The notes under the pieces: generated by a model
Seen by the model: the letters and a program-made list of their open reading frames with translations, nothing else
The model's database searches: none
What the model was told of the DNA's origin: nothing
Shown: positions 43,640 through 56,254 of the stretch, one piece after another
How positions within the stretch are numbered: the first letter of the stretch is position 1
Layout of the letters: each line of letters begins with the position of its first letter
Source of the DNA: Phallusia mammillata
Taxonomy: Eukaryota; Chordata; Ascidiacea; Phlebobranchia; Ascidiidae
DNA length: 64,000 nt
Assembly: GCA_003260075.1 (NCBI GenBank)
Contig: QLIY01000034.1
Location: 167,312 to 231,311 of the forward strand
Reading direction: 5' to 3'
Position numbers and translations under genes: made by a program

Positions 43640-46600
43640 GGCTTGTTATTTTACAGGAATACTTTACCCTGATTTCGTGGTGGTCATAAATCTGAATAAA
43701 TTTGCATATTAAAGCCTAATGTTCACGAAGTGCTAGTTTAAAATCGGCGAAACCCTAGTACTTTTCCTCTATATTGGCTGCTTGTTAAAAACACCGACAT
43801 TGGAAAAAATTATATAGCTAAGACATCAGAACTTTTGTCCATTTAGGAAAGCTACATCAGCGTGCTTTAAAGCGTTTTAATTTTCAATCTTTGTAATGTG
43901 CAAACATAGCAGGGATGTAAAGTTGTTTGCACGTCGGTGCCATTGAACGGGCGGTTGTTGCCTCGACCTCAAAGTTTCAAAGTCCAGTTGATATCCTGTA
44001 ATAACTCTGTTCAATCATTTTATCCCGACATGTTTCAGCACAAAGTTCGCTGGTTTGCTGCAAGCAAGCTTGTAACTTAATTAAAATGCCTTCTTGTGGG
44101 TATTTGTAATGTTTTGACGGTGTATAGCTGCAACGCATTAAGCTCTCATCCACCATCCACATTCCTAAAAGGTCGGTTTTAGTTGGGGTTCAACATCAAT
44201 TTTACTAGATACAAACTTTTGAAAAGTTGATGTAATTATAATTGCTTTTGAAGGGTGCAATCGGATGCGTAACAATCTAAGGTCGATGTTAAGATATTAA
44301 GATTTTTTTGCACCGCAAGTGTGGAGATTCGTCAACTAAAATTTATTTCCAACATTTTTTATGTTTTTTCTTACAATTTAGAATTTGTCTTGCGATTAAG
44401 AATTAACTCATTTTTAAATTAAGACGAATAATATATAAAAAGCTCCAAAGAGGTCAAAAATGTTGTATCTACAAGTACACTACCGAAAACTACACGAGCC
44501 ATTGTTCCGGCTTCTTATTGTCTAATATAGCCCACAAAACCGCAACTGTGGGATAAACCCTATTCAAGAGGAACCCTATTTATTTAGCGTACTATAAACT
44601 TTAGTTGACTGAGCGTTCAAGCGCCGTGATCTAATAGCTACATCGTATGAACGTTACTTAAGTTCAAACAATGAAAAATAGAAACGCCCTGAACGCGGGT
44701 CTGTGATTACCGGGCTATTCTAACATACAGCTTTGTTTTAAGCAACATTTTGGTACTTACACCTCAAAGTAAATTAAACTGATTATTGGAATGATATTTT
44801 TACGCCTAAATATCGTTTAAGCTGTTATCTCAAAAAATGTTGACTTTGTTTACTCATTCATAAAAAATAAATAAAATCTTGACTAACAGTTATTTTACCC
44901 TTACAATGTACAACAACCAATGTGGTATAGTAACCCAACCGATTTTGTTATTTTCAGTAGCTTTCATTTATACTATTGACAGGTTTCTGAGTTGCGTATT
45001 GGATCAAAATTTAATACCGTCAATAGTTGTTTCTAGTTTTTAAGTTGAATGCGGTGTGTATTTTTGTCCCATTTAATATTGATTTAGCCAAGCCTGAGCA
45101 CATCCCGAAAAAAGCCGCTGTATTATAGTTGGTATAGATGACTCTTTGCGTGACCAATTTAACCCAAATACACACTTGACCACGTATCCTGTGCTCTAGG
45201 AATAAACTTTCTCAACGCAAAGACCAGGTCATGGGGTGACACAATATTGTTCGCATTGACGTCATAATGAGCGCAAATGACGTCAATGTCCAATTATACG
45301 TTCCAACCGCCTTCCGTATAGTTTTAACGTGGTCACGCTCTTTTCAGATAATGTTTGGTTTTGTGCGGTAATTATTCGTATATTTTGCCAACTTTGGTGG
45401 CTGGTTTGTCTGACACCATTAGTTAACCTTGATTGATTACTGTCAGAATAATTTTACAAATTCATTACAAAAACAAAACAAAGAATCAAAAAAGCCGGTT
45501 TGGCAGCAAGATATTTTTGTCGCATGTTTAAACGGAGTTTAAAATTTTTTTACCACAATAGTCGTGCAAAAAACAGAAAAAAATACTTAAAAAAACACTT
45601 TGCTGTTCGTGGCCATAACTATGTAATTAATGTTTGGAAAAAGTCGTTTGTTTTGAAAATAGTTGTACAGTTGACACAGGCACAAGTACATCATCAATAA
45701 CACTAGGAATCACTCGTTTAGTATAGCAGTTACTCAAAGGTCGCTTTATTTGACGCAGACTCCTATATATAATCATACCAGAGTAAAGAGCGGGCTACAA
45801 TCTTTGAAATAAAGCTCCATTGCCTCCCAAATTATATTTACCGATCAGAAATTACGACACAAATGTAAACTGGTGTTAAGTTTGGCTCCAGTTAAGCATT
45901 TTTTATTCGAACTTAAGCCATCACCAGAAGCCGTCCCAAACATCTAGCCCGATTAACTCTGAACAGATATCTTACTGCATTATTTCCCAATTGTATGGGT
46001 GTAAAATTCACTCGGCCGAACCCTATGCCCAACATAAAGACATAGAACCGTTGGTGCGTTAACGAAGTTGTATCGAGTGATTGATTGAAGTATTATTGTC
46101 GAAAAGCGAGTGTTATCAAACCATGTCATGTTTTGGTTGGGTTGGCTTTGCTTGGATAGAAATAATAAAAAAAGAAAATGTCGCTGTATTAGTTTCAATC
46201 GGTTATTGCAGTCGACTTGTGCTTGAAATTTATTGTCGTTCCTCTTTGCAAGTGTTTTTCAATTTCAATTTGTCGAAAAATGGGCGTTTAAAATCAAAAT
46301 TTATTCATGAGGAAGCGGGTGACAGCTCAAATATGGGCTTAGTCCAAACAAACCCATGGTTGACCTATGGCGGACAACGCGAATCTCAATACAATTCTCC
46401 ATTACTACTTAAATAAAGCTTCCTTTTTGCATTTATCAAACTTTGTTGAACTTATTGTTTGTATTATTTCATTATCCTCTGATTACGTCGATTCCAACTT
46501 TTCTCCTGTAACGCGTATTTTACAATTAAACGTTCAGTTAAATATTTTTAGTAAACACTATGGTGTTCTTTCCAATAAGTTCTTGGTTTTAACGTAAGGT

Positions 46601-48203
46601 TGACGAAATAACTTGCTAGCATTGCCTAAAAAGGCCACCTGTAAGCGTTGACGAATGTGGAACTTAAACGCTTCTGAGAACATTGCCACTCTTGTTGATT
46701 TATGTGTTTATTACACTGACCCCGCTTCAGGAGGGGGAGCACTTAAAGCTATTTCCAGTGCCTATATTAATGAGAAAAGGAGCCTGAACACTCTGATTTT
46801 CTTTCGTAAAGTATACATAATTCAATTTCGAGTTTTAGAGTTAATTGTTTCTGTTTTGTTACCGAAGGTATCATCAAAATGCTTCTTTATTATTACCGAA
46901 GGTTTATTAAAATTTGTCCAATGATTTCAACATTATAAAATACCGTCGAACAAAACAAACGCAAGTAAATTGTTTTTAATTTTTCTGGAAGTTTTTGTCT
47001 AAATATGTATGTTGGTCATTCGTTCAGTTAACAACATTTTTTTATTAATCATGTTTATTTTTTTAAAGAAAAACATTGATGTCGAATTAAAACGGGACGG
47101 TTAGTTGCTTTGAAATATTGTCCTGTGCTTATAAGTTACGCACCAATCGGACTAAGGGTGTCTTGTCAAAATTACTAAACATCTAGGCATTCCAAACATG
47201 CTTTTCATTTGAATTACAAGTCGTTACGAAAACTTTGGTACGTGTTCAACATAAATTTCCGCCCACAAAAAATCCAACAAAAAAACCTACGAATCAAACA
47301 CCTCTCTACAACGAAACTATATTGCTTGCGGAAAGCACCCGTGGCTATATTGCTTTCGCAAACAAAGGTCGGCAATACAAATTTTGTGACAGGTTCTTTC
47401 CCACGAAAGTAAAGTTGCCGTTCCAGTCTAGGGGACTTCTATGCAAAACATCGACCAAAGCAGTGTAGATAAGTGTTTCGACATATGGTTAAACATAGAG
47501 GCTTTAAACCTTTGTTGTAAAAATCCTTGCACCCCAACAATACGTTTTTCGTTTCTGCTTCGTTACTGCAAAAAATATAGATGGTGATTTTAAAATCCCC
47601 AAAAAACAGTTTGCTATGCTATGTTTGAATGATTTTTATATATTAACCTGTAGTAGTCTACGCCGCTAAATTAGTTACAGATTTTTCGAAGAGCTTAAAT
47701 ATTTTTTATGAAAATGTGCAATGGCCTGTAGTTCAAAAACTAATTGTCAAGAGATATTTTCATATTTCACATATTGAATAAAACTTATACTCAGCGTTCA
47801 CTGGGTTCCTTTATAGTTATGTTTCGAGAACTACTAAAATATTGAAGTTATAACTAAGGTTGTACCACATTTCGGTATATTTTTGTAGGATGTTACCAAA
47901 GACCAGTCCTTAAGGCGGATGCGACCTGCAAAGGTATTTTTTCCAGCCCTTTTTTCAAACTTATGAACAAGGATTTGAAAAGTATGCCTTGCCGAATCAT
48001 ACACAATAAAATATTCTATAAAACCTTTTTGAATAAATCTGAAATCGCCGTAATAAAAATAAGCATTTAAAATAAATCAGAAATAAGACTCTCCTATATG
48101 GAAACCTTTCCCCCTGTGTCAATGCAAGCCATGAAATTTCATACCCAATCAATTGAAAGGAATAATCACTTCCAATGATGCCCTATTTCGGCTTCATTCA
48201 TAT
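43640..48203. other. Gene-poor stretch
   Basis: No supported exons. The double CRE at 45257-45285 is described separately. The ORF at 46081-46416 (111 codons) has no motif and is not called. Confidence 0.45.
45254..45288. promoter_or_regulatory. Two full CRE sites in an inverted repeat
   Basis: Two perfect TGACGTCA octamers (45257-45264 and 45278-45285), each in a 12-bp arm (CATTGACGTCAT and its inverse), 21 bp apart centre to centre. That is two helical turns, placing both on the same DNA face for CREB/ATF dimers. Confidence 0.5.
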
Positions 48204-48211
48204 TTTTCAAG

Positions 48212-48556
48212 CAGAGTTGCAAACGGGCCTGAAATTGGAGCCAGAACCCGGCCAAAACTCGAAATGACAAGCCCTAAACCCGGACCCGAATCGTTTTTGA
48301 TAAATCCGTTTAGGCCCGAACGTTTGATTGACAGACATGCATACATTGAAGACGAAGATGACAAACACAATAGACAATTGGTCGTGAACAAGGCGTTTTA
48401 GGGCTGTTTGACGTTATAGTTCAGGTCCAGCAACTGGATACTTAGCTTGTTAATTTATTTAAAAAATACCGACACAGAGTGAGAAGTCAGGCCCGAATCA
48501 AGCCCGATTTTTCAAGAAACCTAAGCCCGAATAGCCCGGCCCGACTTACAACTGTG
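48212..48556 (+). mobile_element. 345-bp CGGGCC-rich hAT MITE
   Basis: CAGAGTTGCAAACGGGCC at the left and GGCCCGACTTACAACTGTG at the right are imperfect inverted repeats. The 8-bp target duplication TTTTCAAG (48204-48211, 48557-48564) is perfect. Related copies: 24862-25213, 51383-51760 and 62372-62544. Confidence 0.9.
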
Positions 48557-48564
48557 TTTTCAAG

Positions 48565-50329
48565 ACATAATTATTTCAGATAAAAATGCAGTTACATAAT
48601 GAGCCGAATATTTTATGTTTTGGTGTTTCACAGTGTAGAAAGTGTTTTAAACGAATGCCACTTGCATTAGCAACAAACGACCTCTTTCAAAATACCCGCA
48701 AAAAAGTGTTTTAGATTCTGCTTTATTCACTCAAATATTCTGTTTTGGCTTAAACTATTGAAGTAGGATGACAGCTCCACGGATTTAAAATAAAGAACAA
48801 CCAAGTACTAATATAATTTGAAGTAAAGGAATGTGTTGACTAAATATGGTCTTGGCAACCTATTTTCTCAGCGGCTAAACAATGATTCAATCACTGATTA
48901 ATTATTTAGTGCACAAAGGCGGTCATATTGTGTTTACAGGTTTCTCGACCTTCCGTGGTTACTAAACAATATACCTCTTCTTGTAAGAGACTGACACGCT
49001 GAAGAACATGAGATTGGTTTTATTCCCAAACCTAACTCGTTGTTAATCAATCCTTGCTCCGTTTTTTATTATTTCAAAACGCAATAAAAACTAACTAGAA
49101 ACAAACAAGCGAATATTTGAGTAGAACTTTTCAACAGGTGTACGTTTCAAATGAATTAATGTAAAAACCAAGCAGGAGGTAAAAACCAGTAAAATATTGG
49201 CCTGTTGGTTTTTCTGGTTTGGATTTTTTAAACCGTGAATTGTAAACAAGTCAAACCACCCAAATAAAATTTGCCAGTAAAACAAAACGATATCAAGCTT
49301 AATGTGTTAAACTATATAGGATGTACCGACCTGATAGAAAAATAAAACACTTACAGAGGAATACGACACGACAACGCAGTAACCCACTATATCGGAAAGA
49401 GCAGTATAATACGATAAAAGTAATAAAACTGCACAACAATATTGAGCCCTGAACGTGTGATCTTACTCACAAACACAATACATGCGCTTTATGAGTTCGA
49501 TAAAACTCAAATTGTGCGCAATTACTTGACAGTCCAAATGAAATGATATGATGATTTATTGGTTTGTTCTAATTCGTGATGTACAGTCCTCCTATTTTTG
49601 GTATTACAAAGACAACGTTTAAATATACAGCAACTATCAATAGCTGAACAATTGAAGAACTGAGTACAGACCAACGGTTGATTAATCAAATGTAATAATA
49701 AATCGGAAACAGCCCTATTACTTGCTTGATTTGTGAGATTTTCAAGCTACAAATGTTTCATGGCCAAAAATGAATTTCGTTGTTCGCATTCAAAATATGC
49801 ACTTCCTTGTTTAGAATAAGACAACCGCTTCTATTCGCTCAATGCTTAAAGCATGTCAATAAGCCTTATATGTTTTCACCTGGCTATACGGCACCAGCTC
49901 AGTGATACGGTGAATCTCCATGTATGTCAATGCACTGAATCAAAACAAGTGGGTGTCACATTCCAGAACAGGGCGTGGGTGGTTGTGTGTGTGCGTTTGA
50001 AACAGACCAAGCAAGATTGACTTGTTTAAACATTAAACAGTGTCAACGCTATGTAATATTGCGCTGATGAATTTCCACTCGCTTTTATTCGCTAGTTGTG
50101 GGACAAATCAGTAGTTATATTTAAGTGTATGTTCAAAAAACATATAAAATATAGCAAATAAGGTGTGGTGTTTGCGAAACTATTGAATGCCCAAAGCGTG
50201 TTCTCTTGGTTGTTGTGAAAAGCCTTGAAAGGCGTTGAAACAAGTTCGACCAAGTTCAGTTTTAGAACAGACGCGTTCGCAAGCTGTTTGCATAGCCACA
50301 AATACATGAGCGCCTCTTGCTGATTTCTC
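48565..50329. other. Gene-poor stretch
   Basis: AT-rich sequence without supported exons or repeats. Confidence 0.45.
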
Positions 50330-50570
50330 ACTGTTTCCGGTTGGCAACGCTAAGCGCGCGAGCACACGCACTCGCGTTCACGTGACCCGCGGATTCGAAA
50401 ATAAACAAGCCAACAAAAAGCCAATCCGCCAGTGACGTCACCGACAGCGTCTCGCGCGACGGGTCACGTGACAACAAAACTAACAGTCCCGACGGGGCGT
50501 TGTTTGAACGTCGAAGCGCTGTTATACTCTGAAACCGTTTTTTAGACGGCCAAGTCACGTACTGTTCATT
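50330..50570. promoter_or_regulatory. CpG-rich promoter-like island with E-boxes, CRE and CCAAT
   Basis: A sharp GC and CpG rise. TCACGTGA lies at 50378-50385, GTCACGTGAC at 50463-50472, a full CRE TGACGTCA at 50433-50440 and a CCAAT box near 50421. This clustering is typical of a housekeeping-type promoter. No attached coding exon is visible on either strand; it could drive a non-coding RNA or a gene whose exons lie elsewhere. Confidence 0.45.
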
Positions 50571-50835
50571 ATTTTTTTGTTTCGCGTTTTATATTTAGTA
50601 AAGCGAACTCGCGCGGCTGTCCACGTTTTTGGTTGATAAGTTTCCTAGTCTATTTGCGGTTTAACCCAAGGGATGCACCTGTTACTTTATTTAGTACTAG
50701 TTCACGTTACAGTGTTTCATTTATGACACTTTTTGAGATGATACAGAAATGACTTTTTAAAATCATGTGGTATTTAGCTTCAAAATAGTAGCTGACATGT
50801 ACACCTATTTTAATTTATTTTGACTCTAAATTTGC

Positions 50836-51285
50836 TTCTTTTAAGTCCATTTCATTCTGTCATCTCCGTCAATTGCAGCTCCAAAAGATTTAATTCGTTG
50901 CCTGCACCCCAATCACATTTTAGGGGTGTTTTAATCATGGGTAGCAAAATGTGGTTAGGTTTACTAAACAGTCACCCTACTCTGAAGCAAAATTTTTAAA
51001 GCGTTTTTTTACCCACAACTAACTTTGGATTTACAATTGCGTTTAAATATTCTATGTCTTATTCTTTTTAAATCAATTCTGTCATCTGCGTAAATTACTG
51101 CTCCAAAAGCTTTAAATTTGCTGCTTGCACGACAAGCAGATTTTTGGGGTGTTTTAATCATATGTAGCAAAATTGAGTATTTGGGTTAACTAAAGAGTCA
51201 CCTACTACTAAAGCAAAATTTTTGAAGCAAGTTTTTACCAACAATTAACTCTAGACTTATACAATTGCAGTTAAATATTTCCTCA
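50836..51285 (+). repeat. Diverged direct tandem duplication, unit about 222 bp
   Basis: ATTCTGTCATCT, GCTCCAAAAG, GGGGTGTTTTAATCAT, GTAGCAAAAT, AAGCAAAATTTTT and TACAATTGC occur in the same order and spacing near 50854-51053 and again near 51076-51280. Non-coding. Confidence 0.85.
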
Positions 51286-51382
51286 ACTATTTAAACAATA
51301 TGTGTTACTGCGTTCTTAATCTTATGGTCACAGCGCACATGCAATAAAAAAAATCAAACTCTGCATTGTCGTGAAGTGTAAC

Positions 51383-51760
51383 CTAGAGTTGCGACCCGGG
51401 CTGGGCTTTTCGGGTCAGGTTCGTGTTCGGGTTCGGGTCCGGGTCCGGGCTCTGAGTTTTTTTAACAAACGGGCTTAATTTGGGCCTGACTTCACGACCT
51501 GTGTCTGCAATTTTTTTTAATGTAAATTGCCGAGCTAAGTCGCTAATTGCTGGATATAATCTAATGCCCAACAGCCACAAAACGTCTTGTTTAAGTCATT
51601 ATCTACTATTGTCCATTGTGTATGTCTTCTTTATTATAGGCCTTTCAATCAAACTTTCGGGCCTAAACGGGCTTCTCAAAATCGATTCCGGTTCGGGCTT
51701 ATACTTTCAGGTACCGGGCGGGTTCGGGCTCTAATTTCGGGCTCGCTTATATGTCTGGTG
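51383..51760 (-). mobile_element. Degenerate copy of the CGGGCC-rich MITE family
   Basis: AGAGTTGCGACCCGGGCTGG at the left and GGCCTAAACGGGCTTCTCAA inside match the inverted 48212-48556 element. It has expanded GGGTCCGGGTCCGGG repeats. The right end is diverged and the target duplication is not visible. Confidence 0.65.
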
Positions 51761-53295
51761 TAACTATTATCGGTATAAAAGTGAGGAGTCACACATACAG
51801 CTAAACAAATATAAATGTTTTAATGTATTGCGGTAACGCCCCTGAAGTAAAAACTTATTTGAAAATTGAAATTTAATAACACTAGAAGACTTTTTATTGT
51901 CGTTTAACAGTACGTTTTGTCTATTTTAGAGTATATCAAGAAGTTTTTTGTCTATAGAAGTTTATAGTAGTGTCTCTAAATGGGGTTTTCTTTTTTGTGT
52001 ATGTATTAAAAAGTATAAAAGTAGATGATTTAGCTACTTAAGTTAATTGAACTGCGCTTAAATCCTAATCAACACAGCATTTTTTTGTAACTGATATGGG
52101 ATTTCAAGGAGAAATTATCAATGAAATTCTGTAACGCGTTCTTTTTTGCTTGCTGTAGTGCGAAGCTTTATTATCGTATTTTTCTTCGGTTGTCTTTGTC
52201 AAAGCTACAAAGTTTCAACGTTGGTAATTTTTAACTCTACACCACGTACTCTTTTTATAGTACTGACATGTTGTTAAAAATGAACGATTTAAAATTGAAA
52301 TTGTTTTTCAAGTATTAAATTGCAGTTGTGGGAGTTGTGTAGAGAAAGGGGATTACATATGAATACAAGACGAACTTTATCTCCTATAGTGTCATTTTAG
52401 CAGACATTCTTTCGTTTGTTATCTTTGCGGTTCATTGCATCGCGAATTACATGGGCCACCTGTAACCACCAAGTAGTGACAAAAATATGGTTGATTTGCT
52501 TGCAAGTTGCAATCATGTGCTATTCTTAGCAAAATTGCACTTAAACACATGCTATAGAATGTGTGTACACTGGTAAATTTTACTTTGCTATTCACACGTA
52601 GATGTGCTCGATGAAGCATAAATCAGAAATACGCGTTGAATCGAATTAAATTTTGAGTTGGGAATAGTGTTTCTTGACTGCGATAAGGCATTGTTTTGTT
52701 TAGGTTTTACAGTAACTGAGCAAAAACAAGCTTTCCTTGTGGCCAACAAAAAAATAATTTGAAACAAACTTGTCCAAACTCTAAACACAGTGTCTGAACT
52801 TATAAATCTGTTAAGATCAAAAGTTAAAGCTTAAATATCGAGACATTACAACAGATTGTCATTTATCAACGTTGCAAAGCTTAAACAGAACCGAAAACTT
52901 TAGATCTTGTCCTGGTTTTTCCACAAACATGTGTCACAACGAAAATGCGTGGGAAGCATGAACCATCAATTAAGCCAAAGGAAACACGGGAAGTTTCGAA
53001 ATGGAAATGACATGCGTTGGACAAATAGGGGACTTTTAGTAAAGCCGTCTTATGTAATACAGAAACCAATTTTGCTCATAAAAAAATTCCAAAATAATTT
53101 ATTTTTATTTTATATTGCATCGATCTTTGAAATGTTTTTATGGCCGTATATATGGTTTATGCTAATGTGAGATGTGTCCTTTGCTTAAACGCTTATCTAC
53201 AAAACCAATCAGTTTTTGAGTCGCAATGACGGTTATAACCAGCTGTGTTTGTTAACAACACTCGTATTTTGTGCTCGGATTGATTGTTCACTTTG
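51761..53295. other. Gene-poor stretch
   Basis: Nothing supported beyond short random ORFs. Confidence 0.4.
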
Positions 53296-53432
53296 AAACA
53301 CTACATACGGATCTGTTCATAAGTTTATTGATAAAAAAAATAACGGCCCCTTCGTATCACTGATGATGGCATGAGAATTTGCCGAAACATTTGAACAATA
53401 AAGCATGTAGCTATTTACGTCTATTTGGGATG
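53296..53432 (+). mobile_element. Penelope-like remnant with hammerhead-like core
   Basis: CTGATGA (53360-53366), a short GGC/GCC stem and CGAAAC (53383-53388) are followed by ACAT...ATGT pairing around an AATAAA-containing loop. This order is described for ribozymes in the terminal repeats of Penelope-like elements. The same block recurs at 63106-63184. The adjacent segment CTACATACGGATCTGTTCAT recurs inverted at 63206-63238. The element is degenerate and encodes no reverse transcriptase. Confidence 0.45.
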
Positions 53433-54579
53433 TTATTTTTAATATTAAATTTGTTCACTTTATCTTAAAAAGAAACAAATATTTTTTTATAAAAAATTAT
53501 GTTAATTTGACTAAATGTGGCATAACGTAAGGTTCTGAGAAAAGTTCGTTACTGTGCGCAGGCAGCAAAACGCCCCTTAAGCTGCACTGGGTCTTTTTCT
53601 TTGCACCGTTCCCACAAAATACCACAGTGCCGTTGGTTCAGACATTTATGTAACTGGAACGAAAATGTCACCAGCTGTTGGGTAAAACCACATTGGTTGT
53701 GCAAGAACCGATGTCTCCGGGCTATGAGTGCTCTTCTGCAAAATACTTTGTACGGCTCATGCTGTAAAAATTTGAGAGTAAAGATATTTCTTGATCAGCT
53801 TTTTCAAGTTGGTTTAAAACCGTTGATCAAACCGATTTAGAGCTTTTTTGATTTTGTAAGCATAAAACATAACCCAGTGGGTTAGATAATTTGTACCAGG
53901 CGCCATTAAAGATTGATTCAAAAAGCGTGTTCGCAATTTGCAATTTTAAAGCTATATCTTTAAACAATATTAATCCAACCAAACAGTGTTTTTATTTATT
54001 GATTTATTTTAGAACACTGGTCATCCGTCATTGATAGTTTTTAGCGTCATTGAAAATAAACACAAGATTTGAATTATAGCTTACAGATTGGGACAGCACA
54101 GTCTTCAAAGGCGCTATACATGGCAGGACGCCCTGATTGCCACTTAAGCAACCATTCTCACCAGTTTAGCCAGCGAAGTAGGTCATTTAAAACTATCACC
54201 TACTTACTATTTTTTTCTTTTCAGGAATGTTCAAACTTTACTACCGGCGGGTATTTAGCAACTTTCTATACATTAATACATTACAACTAAAAAAACGTTT
54301 TAATAAAAACAGCGTTCTATTGAAAACCCTTGTTGCGTTACTAATCAATTAGCTTTTCTGTACAACGTACAGTAGTTTAATAAATAGTTTGTTGATTTTC
54401 ACCTTTTTTGTTACCGGATGCATATTGTACACAGTGCAAGACATTGAACAATAGTTTTAAAGTTGATATTGTTAAACTTATACGTGCATTTTGCAGTAAA
54501 AAATAACGTTTAAAACAATACGACTAGACTCGTTACGTCATGCAAAATGTTTCAATTTTTTGATTTCCATCGTTTTAGG

Positions 54580-54803
54580 CAGTGGTTCCCAACCGGGGAG
54601 GAATTTTAAACCTTAAAAAAATCATGTTGTTTGTACATCGACGCTTAAGCTCTGGGAACATGATCTGTTCAGTTAAAAAGGTCAAATTTTTAAATGATTC
54701 TTGTTTGGTTTATCATCTACTATGAAGTGTATTAGGGAGGAATGAAATAGCCTATTTTAAATTGTTAAGGGAAGAATTCGTCGAAAAAGTTTAGAAACCA
54801 CTG
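54580..54803. mobile_element. 224-bp hAT MITE
   Basis: Starts CAGTGGTTCCCAACCGGGG and ends TTTAGAAACCACTG. Flanks GTTTTAGG and GTTTAAGG match at 7 of 8. Confidence 0.8.
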
Positions 54804-55088
54804 GTTTAAGGTCTTGTTTTTAGCTTGTAAGAAAAGGTATGCGAAGCCAAAAAACGAATCAAACCACATTCGTTTTTGTATTATGTCAAAGTAATTGATG
54901 CGAAGCTACACAAGATCAATGATACGCAAAATTGTTGTTTATCGAACCTTACATTTTTTGCGCCCCAGTGGTCTTGTTTACGCCTGCTGGTCTCTTTCAT
55001 TCGTCGATAGCACTTATGCCAGACATCAATATTGCATTTAACCATCTGTTATGCTGTATATAATGGTTCATCCTATAAAAGTTTGTAC

Positions 55089-55140
55089 GTTGCAAAAAAC
55101 GTTGATTTGAAGTGAAGAGTTCGAATCACTTTTTTGCAAC
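55089..55140. repeat. Hairpin, 11-bp arms with further internal pairing
   Basis: GTTGCAAAAAA (55089-55099) pairs with TTTTTTGCAAC (55130-55140). Inside, GATTTGAA can pair with TTCGAATC with one bulge, giving a nearly continuous stem of about 52 nt in total. Confidence 0.6.
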
Positions 55141-56180
55141 ATACAACACTTGATGATGCCTAATGCCAAATGCATTAAATGACTAAAACAATTGCCAGAG
55201 AAAAATTTGCGACTTGATCTTGATGGATACCCTCAGTTCATAATTTGACGCAAACGTTTATTGCCTTTTCAATATACTTTGTATAGATTACTTATTTGAT
55301 ATCGAATTGTTTTAATTTTCTCTTTATATGTATCAGTTGGTTGTAAATAAAGCGGTTACATCAATTGTAATTAAATATTCCAAGTCTCGTCAGACGATGC
55401 ATCAAAACGTTTCCAACATTTAACCTATATACAGAACCTCAATTTTATAAATCAAACTCGAAAATGCAATGACTATTTTGGAAGTATGGTCATTTCGAAA
55501 GCTTGTCTATGACCCTTCTTATTTTTGTGACAAAAAACATCATTGGCTATGATTTGAAAATGTGTAAAAAAAGTAATAATTCTAAAAAAAAATTATTGTA
55601 TATTGGGAAACCAATTTAAGACATATAGGGTATAGTTAACAAATGGCCACAAAAGGTATAGCGTAACTTGTCAAACAAACCTTTCACGTTTGCATGTCGC
55701 ATAACAAGCATAAATTTGCATTCAAGTGAGCTTTTGTGCCCATGCAATTGTATGACATAACCAAATGTCGTGCAGTAAAACATGTTCGTACACCACGACA
55801 AGCATTGATGACCTGTGATCAATGTTCCTCGTTTGTTTTACCGAGATGTTTGACTAATGGTCCAAAACGCATAACTTTTGCGTCACCATTTTAGGTAAAG
55901 TTCGTCATAACATATCGAAATAGTTCTTGTTAGTCAATACTTGAAAATGTAATGCCGAAATTGGTCTTTTTTAGATGTGGCCTTTCTGTGCACTTGTTGT
56001 CACCAATAATAGGAGAAAACATAGGCAATTCCGTCACTCCTGCCAAGAACAAATGAACTAAGGTAATCTGTCTGAAACGGAAGGCAAACGTGGCGAAATA
56101 AACTTTGATAATAAATATGTTCAAAGCTTATTATACATGTTCAAAGCATATTGTTACTTAACAAAAACGTTTTTATGTTC

Positions 56181-56254
56181 GAGCAGAAAAATCAGAGCCA
56201 GTATATTGTGTAAAACATAACGACGCTTCGACAAGTGCTCTGATTTTTCTGCTC
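56181..56254. repeat. Perfect 18-bp inverted repeat, 38-base loop
   Basis: GAGCAGAAAAATCAGAGC (56181-56198) is perfectly inverted at 56237-56254. It could form a stable hairpin RNA or be a tiny fold-back transposon relic. Confidence 0.8.
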
